Shown: positions 21,529 through 33,300, counted from the first letter of the stretch. The stretch: 64,000 bases of DNA from Gentiana macrophylla (GCA_026214975.1 JAOBSW010000620.1:16265-80264); one strand, 5' to 3'. The notes: a model not told the origin generated them from the sequence alone. A program made the numbers and translations.

Positions 21529-22089
21529 CACGAAGTGAGGTACTCTTACGCGAAAAGGTAAGGCTCATATGTGTTCGGCCCAAAAATTGCAACTTGTGGC
21601 TTCATGACATGCATCTTTCTACTGGTTCATGAATCTGAATTCGAACTGATGCAATTTCCGAAAATGCATGAATCAGTTCATGAACTGATGCATGTATCTG
21701 TTTATCAGGTCGAACCCCGTTTATCATGTACTATACAGACACAACCTTGATTAAATTAGTAGCTACTAGCATCAAACATTTTTTTTTCCTTTTTCCCCAA
21801 AGCAATAATCAATTCTCGATTATCCATTTCTTTTTTTTAAATATTTTGTAAACCCAGAACAGAGATCAAATCTCGACAATACCCCTTAATTTTTTGTTTA
21901 CGAAATATAGTGTGTGTTCTCAAACGAAATGAAAACATAACTAGGAAGAATAAAATAGAGGAAGATTCAGTTTGGGATAAACCGATAAACAACTTTAAAC
22001 GATTTCGGTTCTGCACAACGGTGATCACTAGCAACGACAACATAAAAAATCAAATGGATTTAAGTGAACCAGAGAAAACGTCTTCAGAT

Positions 22090-22361
22090 TGTTGGGGAAA
22101 ACTCCACCGGTAATTATGTTGTCTAACAAATTAATTTAAACTAGATTTCGGAACACATGAACACGTATGAACCAAAATTAATAAAATGAGACAAGAAAAC
22201 TTATTGACTCAAGCAAGTGCACCACTACTCTGTCCTTAAGACGGTTTTGCCCCGATTATATATGTGCACACGGTAATGACAATCGTCTCCCAAGATACAA
22301 CAGTCATACCTTTTTCGGATTGTTGCACTTCAATGAGAAGAAAACGGTGAACCGATCATTG
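22090..22361 (-). repeat. Copia-C LTR fragment, right side
   Basis: Starts TGTTGGGGAAAACTCC and follows 18125-18390 closely until CGGTGAACCGATCATT, after which similarity stops. No primer-binding site lies next to its inner end, so it may be a remnant of a second copy rather than the paired 5' LTR. Confidence 0.6.
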
Positions 22362-22539
22362 CAGTGCGATGAGCCCTAATTTCGAAGAACAAATTAGGGT
22401 TTGTAGATGAAAATTTCACCGAATATTTTATTTTTTCATGCTCTTCATTTTGAGACTTAGTTCGATATCTTTACATCGTTTTTTATGAGATTCACTGTCG
22501 AAATTCATTCAGTGAATCTAAAAAAACAGTGAATCTCGA

Positions 22540-22994
22540 ATAATATAGCATCTGTGATCGGCAACCATCTATTGCAACTTGATGGATTTTTTGCTATTAT
22601 AAAAGAAAAAAAAATGCTGGAACAGGAGCTGGCGAAGAAGATGGACGGAGCCGAATTTTTCGGGATGATCATGGTCACCAGGTTGGTGTACATGGCCGAC
22701 GACGAGGAGCAGGATCAGCTTCCTCTCAGCCAATTGTGACCAAAATAGCAACAGTGGGCTCGGCTCAGCCCACCACTTCGACTCAAACGAGTGATTTAGA
22801 CCAATCAGGGTTGGCCAATATTACACCACCTCAATGGCAGGGCATCTTGGATCTTTTAAGTGTTCCAAAACCACGGGATCGCTTGACAGGTAGCTCTGCA
22901 TGGATTAATGTCACAGGAGCTACTCACCATGTGACATGATTTTTTGAGTGGCTCGTTGATCCTCAGAAAATAGTTCAATGTCCCATCGGGTTGC
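22540..22994 (+). pseudogene. Copia-D gag C-terminus and protease start
   Basis: A Gly/Arg-rich linker (in the frame reading GRSRIFRDDHGHQ, 22640-22690) leads to TPPQWQGILDLL near 22830 and WINVTGATHHVT near 22905-22940. The last is the copia protease site with the catalytic Asp replaced by Val. A stop follows the motif. The frame is cut at 22994 by E1. Confidence 0.75.
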
Positions 22995-23284
22995 TGATTG
23001 AGCTAAAATTCACCCAACAAAAACAATTTATAAAGACTCGAAACCGTGGGCAAACTAACTCTCTAACCGGCAGTGTACCGGGTCGATTGCTAGAATAGCT
23101 ACAGGAGTACGAGGTCGAACCCAAGGGAAAAGTGTTTGTGAGTACCAAAGCGAACGTGTTACGTAGTCTAGGTGATCAATGTTTTTAAAGTGCTTGTTTA
23201 CTACGACACTAAAGTGATTCTTACTAACGAGTCTAAAGATAGAAAAGAAAGAAAGAAGATTAAACTACTAGGTTTTAAAGATAT

Positions 23285-23792
23285 TGACGATACGGGATTT
23301 CACCCCTCCACGTGGAATTATCTAATTGGTCCAGCTGGCATGTGGAAAAGTCCAAGTATATTATCCACATCGGGTCGAATACGAGACGAATCAGTGATCA
23401 CCACCGCCGCCAAGCAGATCTTGCAAGTGTGTCAACTCGAGCACCCATGTCGGTGTCATACGAGTCGATATCGAGCTCCATCCAGGTTCCCGGTGCCCAA
23501 TAATCTAGAGGTTGCTTGGGCAGGAGCAAGGCCCATTAAAGGGCAATTATGTCAATAGACCAAACCGCCCCTAGGATTAGAGGCGGGAAGAAGGGCATGT
23601 GCCTATAAATACATCATTCCGGGAACTACGTAAGGCTTGATTCTGGACAATACCACAGATACGTAGGCAATCCAAGATACATTCTTGGACTCAGCCATAG
23701 AACCCTAAAATCACCCCCAAAATCATCTTTGATTCTATCACCCCTAGATTAAATTGGCCTCAAATTATACATGACAAAATCCAGCATCGTCA
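23285..23792 (+). repeat. G1 5' LTR (508 bases)
   Basis: Pairs with 28363-28872. It contains a TATA-like CCTATAAATACATC near 23602. Differences from the 3' copy are mostly one- or two-base indels in C or G runs. Confidence 0.93.
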
Positions 23793-23869
23793 TTGGCGCT
23801 AGAAGGAGGGTCTTCTATCGGTGGTAGATCAAGGAGTGGTGGTTCGTGATCAATTTAATGCCAAAAACG

Positions 23870-24780
23870 CAGCACCCAAAAACGCAGCGAGATCGGCGGC
23901 TAATTTATGGAGTTTCAACCGTTGGAACTAGATTTCCACCGTTCAGATCCAAGGATTATGAGGGACGAACAAGCCCTCCAAATTTCAGGCTGATCGGAGT
24001 TGTTTTGAGTCCCCGATCGTCGCAAAGAAGTTGCTGCTGTATTAAAAGTGCAGCAGCCCAGAAAGCAGTCAGATCGATGGATTATTGCCGGAGTTTCAAC
24101 CGTTGGAACTAGATTTCCACCGTTCAGATCCAAGGATTAGGGGGTACGAACAAGCCCTCCAAATTTCAGGCTGATCGGAGTTGTTTTGAGTCCCCGATCG
24201 TCGCAAAGAAGTTGCAGCTATATCAAAAATGCAGCAGCCCAAAAAGCGGTCAGATCGATGGATTATTGCTGGAGTTTCAACCGTTGGAACTAGATTTCCA
24301 CCGTTCAGATCCAAGGATTAGGAGTAACGAACAAGCCCTCCAAATTTTAGGCTGATCGGAGTTGTTTTGAGTCCCCGATCGTCGCAAAGAAGTTGCAGCT
24401 GTATCAAAAATGCAGCAGCCCAGAAAGCGGTCAGATCGATGGATTATTGCCGGAGTTTCAACCGTTAGAACTAGATTTCCACCGTTCAGATCCAAGTATT
24501 AGGAGGGACGAACAAGCCCTCCAAATTTTAGGCTGATCGGAGTTCGTTTGAACCCTCGATCGTGGCAAAGAATTTACTGCAGGTACCAAAAACGCAGCAG
24601 GATTCTGGACAGCAGCTGCCAGATCGGCGGCTTATTCCCGGAGATTGAGCCATCGAAAGAACAATTCCACCGGTCACATCGAAGGAAAGTGAGGTAAGAA
24701 CGATCCCTCCAAATTTTGTGCCGATCGGAATCCGTTTCGAGGTCTGATTGCCACCGGAAAGACACTGCTATGGCGCCCCA
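23870..24780 (+). repeat. 181-base tandem array, about 4 copies plus a diverged fifth
   Basis: Units start near 23880, 24061, 24242, 24423 and (diverged) 24600. Each contains CAACCGTTGGAACTAG, CCACCGTTCAGATCCAAG, CTCCAAATTT(C/T)AGGCTGATCGG and CCCGATCGTCGCAAAGAAG. Minus-strand open frames of 72 codons recur with the array, but this reflects repeat structure rather than coding. It sits just after the primer site, in the untranslated leader. Confidence 0.93.
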
Positions 24781-25019
24781 GAAAGCTGCGAGTTATCTAC
24801 CGTATCTAGCTATCCACGAAGCGAGTTCTCGAGCTCCAAGGAGCGAGCCGAGCTCTTTAGCTCTCCAGGTTCTTAAATGTTATTTTAAATTCTTATATAC
24901 TTTGTAACTCTTTATTATATGTGTAATGTTTTTTATCACAATCACATTGCACCACAAAGACTCGAGATATCGAGCTCCGGCATTCGAGCTCTACGGACTC
25001 GTCTTGCCCATAAACCCGA

Positions 25020-25805
25020 GCTCGCCTCGGCATCATATTTGGAGCTCTCTCGAGCGTATCTTTTATAAGTCCGAGCTCGACTCGGCATCATATTTGGAGC
25101 TCTCTCGAGTGTATCTTTTATAAGACCGAGCTCGGCCTCGGCATCATATTTGGAGCTCTCTCGAGCGTATCTTTTATAAGTCCGAGCTCGACTCGGCATC
25201 ATATTTGGAGCTCTCTCGAGTGAATCTTTTATAAGTCCGAGCTCGACTCGGCATCATATTTGGAGCTCTCTCGAGCGTATCTTTTATAAGACCGAGCTCG
25301 ACTCGGCATCATATTTGGAGCTCTCTCAAGCGTATCTTTTATAAGACCGAGCTCAGCTCGGCATCATATTTGGAGCTCTCTCGAGCGTATCTTTTATAAG
25401 TCCGAGCTCGACTCGGCATCATATTTGGAGCTCTCTCGAGCATATCTTTTATAAGACCGAGCTCGGCCTCGGCATCATATTTGGAGCTCTCTCGAGCGTA
25501 TCTTTTATAAGACCGAGCTCACTCGGCATCATATTTGGAGCTCTCTCGAGCGTATCTTTTATAAGACCGAGCTCGACTCGGCATCATATTTGGAGCTCTC
25601 TCGAGCGTATCTTTTATAAGTCCGAGATCGACTCGGCATCATATTTGGAGCTCTCTCGAGCGTATCTTTTATAAGACCGAGCTCAGCCTCGGCATCATAT
25701 TTGGAGCTCTCTCGAGCGTATCTTTTATAAGACCGAGCTCAGCTCGGCATCATATTTGGGGCTCTCTTGAGCGCATCTTTAATAAGACCGAGCTTGCCTC
25801 GGCAT
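25020..25805 (+). repeat. 55-base tandem array, about 15 copies
   Basis: Unit core CGGCATCATATTTGGAGCTC followed by TCTCGAGCGTATC, TTTTATAAG and (T/A)CCGAGCTCG. Spacing between copies is 54-57 bases. The unit is rich in GAGCTC and CTCGAG palindromes. Copies are very similar, suggesting recent expansion. The gap-free spacing and lack of unique spacers exclude a CRISPR array. Confidence 0.95.
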
Positions 25806-26818
25806 AACATTCGAGCTCGGCGATCTTACGTAAGTCCGCCGCCATCTAAGCATGGTACCGGCGGACTACGCCAAATAAGCTAAGCCTCGTCTCGATTAAC
25901 TTGCTTTTACTTTTTATGTCTTGTAATAAGTCCATGTGACAATTTCATAAATATTCTAATAAGCATGTCTTTCCTCGAGACGCTTTTGTGTTTGTTATGA
26001 TTTCTGACCTTCACATACTGAAATGGCAAAGGCAAAAATTCGACCGACCTTAAAGCAAAAGAAGTCCATGTGATTAAAAGATAAAAGAGGCAAAAGTCAA
26101 CCACAACTACAAATCCTCGACACGAAGTAAGAGAATAATATGGTGAATAAAGCCAAGTCGCGACAAAGGCTTATATCACCTCGACACGATGCAAAGAGAA
26201 ATAAAAAAGCAGTGAAAAAGCCAAGTCACCGACAGAGCTTATATCACTCCCGACCGCCAAGAAGCCACGATGCTAAGCGGTTGGAAGATCCCACGATGGA
26301 TACCCTATTCGACCGAGTTGAAGCACCACGAAGTGCGGCGATCAGTAGTAGGATTTTTCAATTCGACCATGTCGAAGCCCGGCGAGCAGGCAAGCGATCG
26401 ACTCGAGCTCCGACCAAATAGCCAAGTCAAGCCGATAAGGCAGTACAGTGCTAGGTCGACTCATATCCAAGTGTACCATGAGTCATGTACTCATACTACA
26501 CTTCGAGGAGCCACAGGGGAATTAAGTCCAAAGGACTACACCCCACAAGGCAGCTTTTGCAAGGGAATTAAGTCCAAAGGACTACACCCTAGGCAAATAT
26601 TCAACAACACAAACAACATTCAAAGGAAAGGTCAGAATTCAAAATTCAAAATTCAAAAGTCCCAGGGATCGAATTGTGAAAGACAGACAACAAAAAGCGA
26701 CAAGCAACATACTGCAAAAATTGAAGCAAAATAAAACTAGGCGTCATATTTGGAGCTCACCGATGAGTGAATATGTAATAAGTCCGAGATCGACTAGGCA
26801 TCTTACCTCAGAGCTATA

Positions 26819-26970
26819 TTATTTTGGAACTCACCCTACCGAACTGGCGGGTCGAGTTATCTTATTTTGGAACTCACCCTACCGAATTGGCGGGTCGAGC
26901 TATCTTATTTTGGAACTCACCCTACCGAACTGGCGGGTCGAGCTATCTTGTTTTGGAACTCTCCTAGCCG
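26819..26970 (+). repeat. 43-base tandem array, 3-4 copies
   Basis: Unit TTATTTTGGAACTCACCCTA followed by CCGAACTGGCGGGTCGAGYTATC, repeated three times with a diverged fourth ending near 26970. Confidence 0.9.
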
Positions 26971-27929
26971 AGCATGGCGGGGACGAGCCTTCTTATTTCG
27001 GGAACTATCCCATGGTTATTGCGACATTTTGACTAGTGCCTGGCGCACTCGAGGATCCACTCCGCAAAGGATCTACTCAACGGTCTACGAGGATCCGCAA
27101 GTCGGATGCCTTCGATGTCGGCGATCCAACGTTTACAAGTCCTAATAGGGACGAAAACACAATGGCATCAAAATCCGAGTCGACAGCCGTGGCGTGATCG
27201 ACTCCCAAAAGAGAATTTACTAGGGCATCGAGGCCGGGCAACATGATCACTTCGATCGGATACCATTGAATCTAAAAGTTCCATGGAACCAAAAGGCTAA
27301 GGCATCGAGTTCGGACCAAGTCCAAAACTCTCGGCGATCATGTGTCATGAGTCATGAGCGACAAAGAAACACCACGACACCGAGATCCAGAGCGACATTT
27401 ACGTATTACGGTCTTATTAGACGGTAAGTACTAGGACATCGTGGCGGAAATATCTATCGGCAACAGAAAAGAGCATCGATTCCGACAAACGAAATGAGAC
27501 AACCAGGGCATCTCTTCTACCACGCAACAACAAAGAAAAGTCCAAAAATGCTAAAGCATGGAAGACAAGTTACATATGGTCGACATAAATGGAACTCACC
27601 GAAAGTATAACGAAGATGATGAATGCATTATACTTTGGAGGCAACAACAGTCGACATTGAATACTCGAGAAAAAGCGAGCAAAGGAATGGGAGTCGACAT
27701 GCAACAAAAGTGTTTGACACCAAATACTTGTAAAAATTTCAGCATTTATAACAAAAAAGCCTAGTCACAAAGACCGGCCAAATATGATCCAAACCTAAGG
27801 TTCTCATGATACTTGGAGGCGATATCGACATATATGCATCGACATGAGAGAGGCCGATGTGCAAATAAGGCCAAAGGCGCAATAAAGCAAGATGGTCTAG
27901 TTCAAAGACCAAAGAAAAGAAGGAAAAAT

Positions 27930-28004
27930 GTAACAATTTTTCAAGGAAAGAATAAGCCAAGTCCAAATGACCGGCTAATTGTTTATACAGATGGAAGCCA
28001 ATGA
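27930..28004 (+). pseudogene. Possible RNase H scrap in G1
   Basis: The open stretch ends SPNDRLIVYTDGSQ before a stop. YTDGS is the usual first strand and catalytic Asp of RNase H in Ty3/gypsy elements. No second motif follows in any frame that I could find, so this may be chance or the last trace of a lost pol. Confidence 0.3.
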
Positions 28005-28362
28005 CAACGTCTCAAGACTGTTAGACTAACATTCGAGATCCGCATGCCGTACTCCAAAATCCAGGCAAATCGATTCTTCAGAGAAGTCGCCTCGACCGAG
28101 ACAGTCCCAAGTTGGACATCTCATCATTCCTTCGACAAATCACGGCATCGAAGTCGATGTCAACTTAGCCACACGTTATAAGTCCTAGGACGAGATAATG
28201 CTAAGATAAAAAAGTTTGCAAAAGGGATATGGAAAGGCCGTATGTCGGACTCCACAGAAGTAAGTCCGCAGGCGATTTAAATTGAGCATTGGATGAGCGA
28301 TGGCGAGATATACTTTGACAGATCGGACCGACCTCAAGAGCTCGGACGGATCCGGGGGCTTA

Positions 28363-28872
28363 TGACGACACGGGATTTCACCTCCACGTGGAATTATCTA
28401 ATTGGTCCGGTGGCATGTGGAAAAGTCCAAGTATATTATCCACATCGGGTCGAATACGAGACTAATCGGTGATCACCACCGCCGCCAAAGAGATCTTGCA
28501 AGTGTGTCAACTCGAGCACCCATGTCGGTGTCATACGAGTCGATATCGAGCTCCATCCCAGGTTCCTGTGCCCAATAATCTAGAGGGTTGCTTGGGCAAG
28601 GAGCAAGGCCCATTAAAGGGCAATTATGTCAATAGACCAAACCGCCTCAGATTAGAGGCGAGGAAGAAGGGCATGTGCCTATAAATACATCATTCCGGGG
28701 AACTACGTAAGGCTTGATTCCTGGACAATACATTGAGATACGTAGGCAATCCAAGATACATTCTTGGACTCAAACCATAGAACCCTAAAATCACCCCCAA
28801 AATCATCTTTGATTCTATCACCCCTAGATTAAATTGGCCTCAAATTATACATGACAAAATCCAGCATCGTCA
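28363..28872 (+). repeat. G1 3' LTR (510 bases)
   Basis: Direct repeat of 23285-23792, ending at the TSD GATAT. Confidence 0.93.
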
Positions 28873-29707
28873 GATATATTAAGGGACATAGCCGAACCAT
28901 GATCAAAATAGCTAGTTTCAACCCCAAGGATAGACAAAACCGGGAGTGTGCATTATAACAAACGAACTCTCGCATTCAATTTCACGGGTGCAAACTCTTA
29001 ATCCCGGTGCTAAGGTCTGAACAACTCTCTCCTAACACCTTATGCCATGTTAACTACCCTTCCCTAAAGAAGATTCACTAACAAGACATGTTATGCACTA
29101 GAGCCGCTTAAACGTTAAAACGAGTAACCTCACTTTGGGTCGGGCTTAACAACTAAGCCGAAGTCACGCCGTGATCTTAGAACCCTTTTCCCACATCCTC
29201 TATCTCGAATAACTCTTTAGAGTGATGTGTGTGATTTTGACCTAGGTGATCAATCTAGCCCAAATCTGTTATAACAAGTTCTAAGACATGAAACATGCAA
29301 GATACAACAATAAAAAGCACTACCCACTCCCAATTTCATCACCCAAGGGGTGATTTCACCAAATTTCACATGATTCGACTATGAAAAGGGATTAGCTACT
29401 CATTATACTAGTTAAAACATGGAAGAAACAGTAAATTAAAGACATAACAAGTGAAAGAGAGAGGAAATATACCATTAATGTGTAGAAATTCGAAATTTAG
29501 ATCCAAAAGTTCAAAATAGAAAATTAATTAAAAGATGGTCTCTTAGTGTTTGGAGTACAAATCTGAGTTAAGAAATGGAAAGACTAAGCTAAAATAGTGT
29601 TGATTTAAGCTAAAAGAGTGTATTCTAAGCTATTACAAAATTCGAGCTAAGAAATGGGTAGGGTTTTGCTAAGAAAAATTAGTTGTTTTAAGAAATAGTC
29701 TAAGGGG

Positions 29708-29720
29708 GATATTTATAGGT
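29708..29720 (-). promoter_or_regulatory. TATA box of the E1 LTR
   Basis: Minus strand CCTATAAATATCC, an almost ideal plant TATA box, 29 bases downstream (in minus sense) of the CGCG dyad array. Confidence 0.6.
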
Positions 29721-29748
29721 GGGGATGAAATCTGCAGAAAAGGGTCCA

Positions 29749-30031
29749 AACGCACGTTTGGAGGCTGAGACTGGCGTTTAACTTCTTCAAACGCGTGTTT
29801 CGCTTCATTTCTGGGCAGGGACTTGACTCATCTTCATTTGGAACGCGCGTTTAGGAGGTTCAAACGCGCGTTTGGTGGACTTGGAACGCGTGTTTAGGAT
29901 GTTCAAACGCGCGTTTGGAAGACTTGAACGCGCGTTTAGGAGAAATTTGAGACGCGCGTTTGGAAGGCTTGGACTCTGATCAAGTTGTGCTCTTTAAACG
30001 CACGTTTGAGGGGTTCAAACGCGCGTTTGAA
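29749..30031. repeat. Array of ~11 AAACGCGCGTTT-type palindromes
   Basis: Eleven copies or near-copies of (C/G)AAACGCGCGTTTGG or GAACGCGCGTTTAGG. The central part (29838-29968) is a 43-base tandem unit containing two dyads each, repeated three times. Variants read ACGCACGT or ACGCGTGT, keeping the dyad symmetry partly. It lies directly upstream of a minus-strand TATA box. CGCG words are binding sites of CAMTA-type factors, but binding here is untested. Confidence 0.9.
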
Positions 30032-30382
30032 CCCCTTTTATCCAAATCTTCAACTTTTCTCCCTTTTCGACCTCTTCTATTGCCTCGATCATGCTTTTCA
30101 CCATAAAACATCGCCTTCCGGGTCTTGAGACACTAATACCCTACAACATCGTACATGACCAAAAACATCCAAACAATTCTGGAGGGTAAAAGTGCTCGGG
30201 AATGGGGTGAATATCAACAAAAAGGGGTAGTAATCCATCAAAGTAACAGATTCACTCCCCGTGCCATAAGCTCACGATATCACCCCGAAAACGGTCTAAA
30301 TCACCCAAAAATGTGCTGGAAATATGGAAAATAGGGGTAAACAATGCACCGGAGTCATGTAAAGTTGACTCCCATCAGTTGC

Positions 30383-33300
30383 CGGATGTACGATCATCAC
30401 CAGCGACTCATGAAGGAACTTTTTTTTTGTCAGGAAACTTATATTTGAAAAACGTGTTACATGTTCCCAATTTGAATTGTAACCTGCTCTCGGTTACTCA
30501 GTTTCAGGATGATCATAATTGTATTATGCAACTTACAAAAAATTTATGCGTTATGCAGGGCCGAGTAATGAGAATGCTGATTGGACTGGGTGAGCGTGTG
30601 GATAGACTTTTCTGTTCTAAGGAGTTCCAGAGGTTCGGATTCTGCCAGTTGATGGTGCACAGACTGGGGATTTGTAGCACCGGCGTTTGGGACGCCCACC
30701 AAAAAGGTCCTTCGGCAGGTGCCAAATATTTATATTTCCAAACATTTACATAAAGATGGATGTGATATTTGCTTTCGGGCAAAACAGACCCGTGAACCTT
30801 TTCCCCTTAGTGAAAATAAAGCTAGTCATATTTTTGAGTTGATACATTGCAATTTATGGGGTCCCTACAGTGTTCCATCTACATGTGGTGCTACTTATTT
30901 TTTAACTGTTGTGGATGAATACTCTCATTACGTTTGGAATTATTTATTGTTCAATAAAATGGAGGTTGAAACTGTTTTTATGGATTTTGTTGCCTTAATT
31001 GCTCGTTAGTTTGAGGTTACGATTAAATGGGCCCGCAGCGACAATGAGACTGAGTTTAGGCCGTTGCTTCATTATTTTTGAAATGAAGGATTGATTTTTG
31101 AAACTTCATGTGTCAGTACTCCTCAGCAGAATGGAAGGGTAGAACGTAAGCATCAACACAGCCTAAATGTTGCACGAGCCCTTAGGTTTGATGGTCATTT
31201 ACCCCTTAAACTCTGGGGAGAGTGTGTTTTGGCGGCTGCCTATATAATTAACCGAACCCCGTCGAGTTTTTTGAACTACAAAACATCTTATGAGTCTTTA
31301 TTTCACAAAGAACCGGATTTCTCGATGCTTAGAATTTTGGGGTATTTGTGTTATGCCTACGACCATCGTCCCTCACATAAATATGCCAGCCATAGTCGTA
31401 AGTGTGTGTTCTTAGGGTATTCTTTTGGGAAGAAGGGGTGGACCCTGTACGATCCTGATTCGGAGGAGATTTTTGTATCCCGAGACGTAGAATTTTATGA
31501 GCACATTTTTCCTTTTTCTCACCAGGCCGAGGGTAGTGTGTCTCTCTCTATCCCTTACCCAATTTTCGATGATGTTGACATAGTAAATACGGGGTTTGAG
31601 GCTTCTCCTTCTTCTCCTGGGGATCCACCATTGACGGATCCTCGGGTTGAGGGGGGACGCACGAGACCGATGATACAAGCAACCCGACATATGATATTGC
31701 ACCCTCAACACAACCAGGTGACGGTGCAGAAGAATTAGGCAGAGGTAGACGACAGAAGATCCTGAATTCTAGGTCTCAGGATTTCGTGACACATACTCTA
31801 GTTGAACCGAAAAGTCCTACTCCCACTCATCCGCTCCCTCGGCATCCTCAGGTACTCAGTATCCTCTTATGTATTTTGTAAATTATGATATGTTCTCTAA
31901 TGAGCATCGCAAGATTCTCACAGCTATCACAGTTGGGAATCCTCCGAAATCTTTTAATGAGGAGGTTAAACATGAAGGTTGGCGTAAGGCCATTACTGAA
32001 GAGATTCAAGCCCTAAAATATCAGGGTACACGGGTGTTGCAGCCTTTTCCTCCCGGTAAAAGGCGTTGGGGAGTAAGTGGGTATATACTGAGAAATATGA
32101 CGAGCATGGGATGCTGCAGCGGTTGAAAGCCCGATTAGTGGCGCTTGGGCATCATCAGGAAGAGGGGATTGATTTCACAGAGACGTTCACCCCTGTAGCG
32201 AAGATGGTTACTGTCCGCACTTTTCTTAGTGTTGCTACGGTGAAACGGTGGGATATTCACCAAATGGACGCGCATAATGCCTTTTTGCATGAGGATTTGG
32301 AGGAGGAGATTTACATGAAACTTCCTCCTGGTTTTGAGAAGATGAGATCGAACTTGGTTTGCCAGATGCACAGGTCCTTGTACAAGTTGAAACAGGCACC
32401 GTGGTGCTGGTTTGCAAAGCTTGCTTTTACTCTGTGTGCGTATGGTTTCCGTCAGTCCTACTCTGATTATTCACTATTCACCTTGCATCGCGGTGAGATT
32501 CAGCTTAATGTGCTCGTGTATGTGGATGATATGATCATTTCTGGCAATGATAAGGTTGCGATGACGATTTTTAAAGAGTATTTGGGTAATTGCTTTAAGA
32601 TGAAGGACCTCGGAGTTTTGAAATACTTTCTCGGGATTGAGGTGGAATGAAACAAGGATGGGATTTTCTTGAACCAACGGAAGTATGCTTTTGACATTAT
32701 TTATAAGGCGGGTTTACTTGGGAGCAAACCCACGGATTTTCCTATTGAGCAGAATCACAAGTTAGCACTTGCTATAGGTGATTTATTGAGTGATCCTGGG
32801 GCCTATCGTCGGTTGATTGGACGACTTATTTATCTGGGTGTCATGCGCCCAGATATTGCATATTCTCTACACGTGATGTCTCAGTTTATTAGGGCTCCAC
32901 GCATTGAGCATTGGGATGCTGCGTTACGGCTCGTTCGATATCTAAAGTAACATCTGGTTTAAGGTATCTTGTTACGTTCTGATAGCACTCTTTTTCTTGA
33001 AGGGTGGTGTGATTCTAATTGGGCAGCATGCCCTCTTACACAAAGATCATTGAGTGGGTGGTTTGTATTTCTTGGCCTTTCTCCTATATCTTGGAAATCT
33101 AAGAAATAGATGACGGTTTCTCGTTCTTCTGCAGAAGCAAAATATCGGTCCATGGCCTCTCTTACTTGCGAGTTGAAATGGTTGAAGAAGCTTCTGTGAG
33201 ATCTTGGGGTGCTGCACCCTCGGATATATGACTCTTTTGTGACAGTCAATCGGCTCTATATCTCGTACATAATCCAGTTTTTCATGGACGGACGAAGCAC

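Larger units (their letters stand above)
20368..21723. repeat. LTR-like repeat R, split by a hAT element
   Basis: Starts TGTTGGAAAAAAATTAG at 20368, runs to 20652, is interrupted by the hAT insertion and resumes at 21537 to about 21723 (ends near GTCGAACCCCGTTTATCATG). The uninterrupted unit is about 470 bases. A second copy lies inverted inside the hAT (20822-21244). The TGTTGGAA start and a TTTTATAGG box suggest an LTR, but I see no primer site or coding of its own. Confidence 0.65.
18125..22361 (-). mobile_element. Copia-C, decayed Ty1/copia element
   Basis: Two related segments start TGTTGGGGAAAAC on the plus strand: 18125-18648 (ends TTTCCAACA) and a shorter one at 22090-22361. Between them, on the minus strand, lie integrase and RNase H remnants. 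In minus orientation 18125-18648 is the 3' LTR, preceded by a decayed purine tract (GTGACGGAT). RT is deleted, so integrase passes into RNase H near 19760. The 5' half has been replaced by a split LTR-like repeat and a hAT insertion. No TSD was found. Confidence 0.65.
23285..28872 (+). mobile_element. G1: large LTR element with almost no coding (LARD-like), Ty3-type primer site
   Basis: Direct LTRs 23285-23792 and 28363-28872 start TGACGA and end CATCGTCA, with TSD GATAT at 23280-23284 and 28873-28877. TTGGCGCTAGAAGG follows the 5' LTR, a primer site common in plant Ty3/gypsy elements; GGATCCGGGGGCTTA precedes the 3' LTR as purine tract. The 4.6-kb interior lacks gag and pol but holds three tandem arrays: 181-base units (23870-24780), 55-base units (25020-25805) and 43-base units (26819-26970). 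A possible RNase H scrap (VYTDGSQ) ends at 28001. It must rely on proteins from another element. Confidence 0.92.
22995..30377 (-). mobile_element. E1: TG...CA insertion, probable solo LTR (about 1.8 kb without G1)
   Basis: Begins TGATTGAGC and ends GACTCCCATCA, flanked by the 5-base TSD GTTGC (22990-22994 and 30378-30382) inside Copia-D protease. Without G1 it is about 1.79 kb and has no gag or pol, the signature of a solo LTR. On the minus strand it has a strong TATA box CCTATAAATATCC (29708-29720). Upstream of that (29749-30031) is an array of ACGCGCGT dyads, so I orient it minus. A Ty3/gypsy origin is a guess from length and layout. Confidence 0.75.

Noticed and set aside
23915..24495. 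Series of near-identical 72-codon minus-strand frames
   Set aside because: They recur because the DNA is a 181-base tandem repeat; the unit length is not a multiple of three and nothing resembles a protein domain.
25020..25805. CRISPR-like appearance of regular repeats
   Set aside because: The 55-base units are contiguous without unique spacers, no cas genes exist, and the context is a plant LTR element.
26140..27145. Plus-strand frames of 90-154 codons within G1
   Set aside because: They overlap in different frames, cover the 43-base tandem array and show no domain; G1 appears non-coding here.
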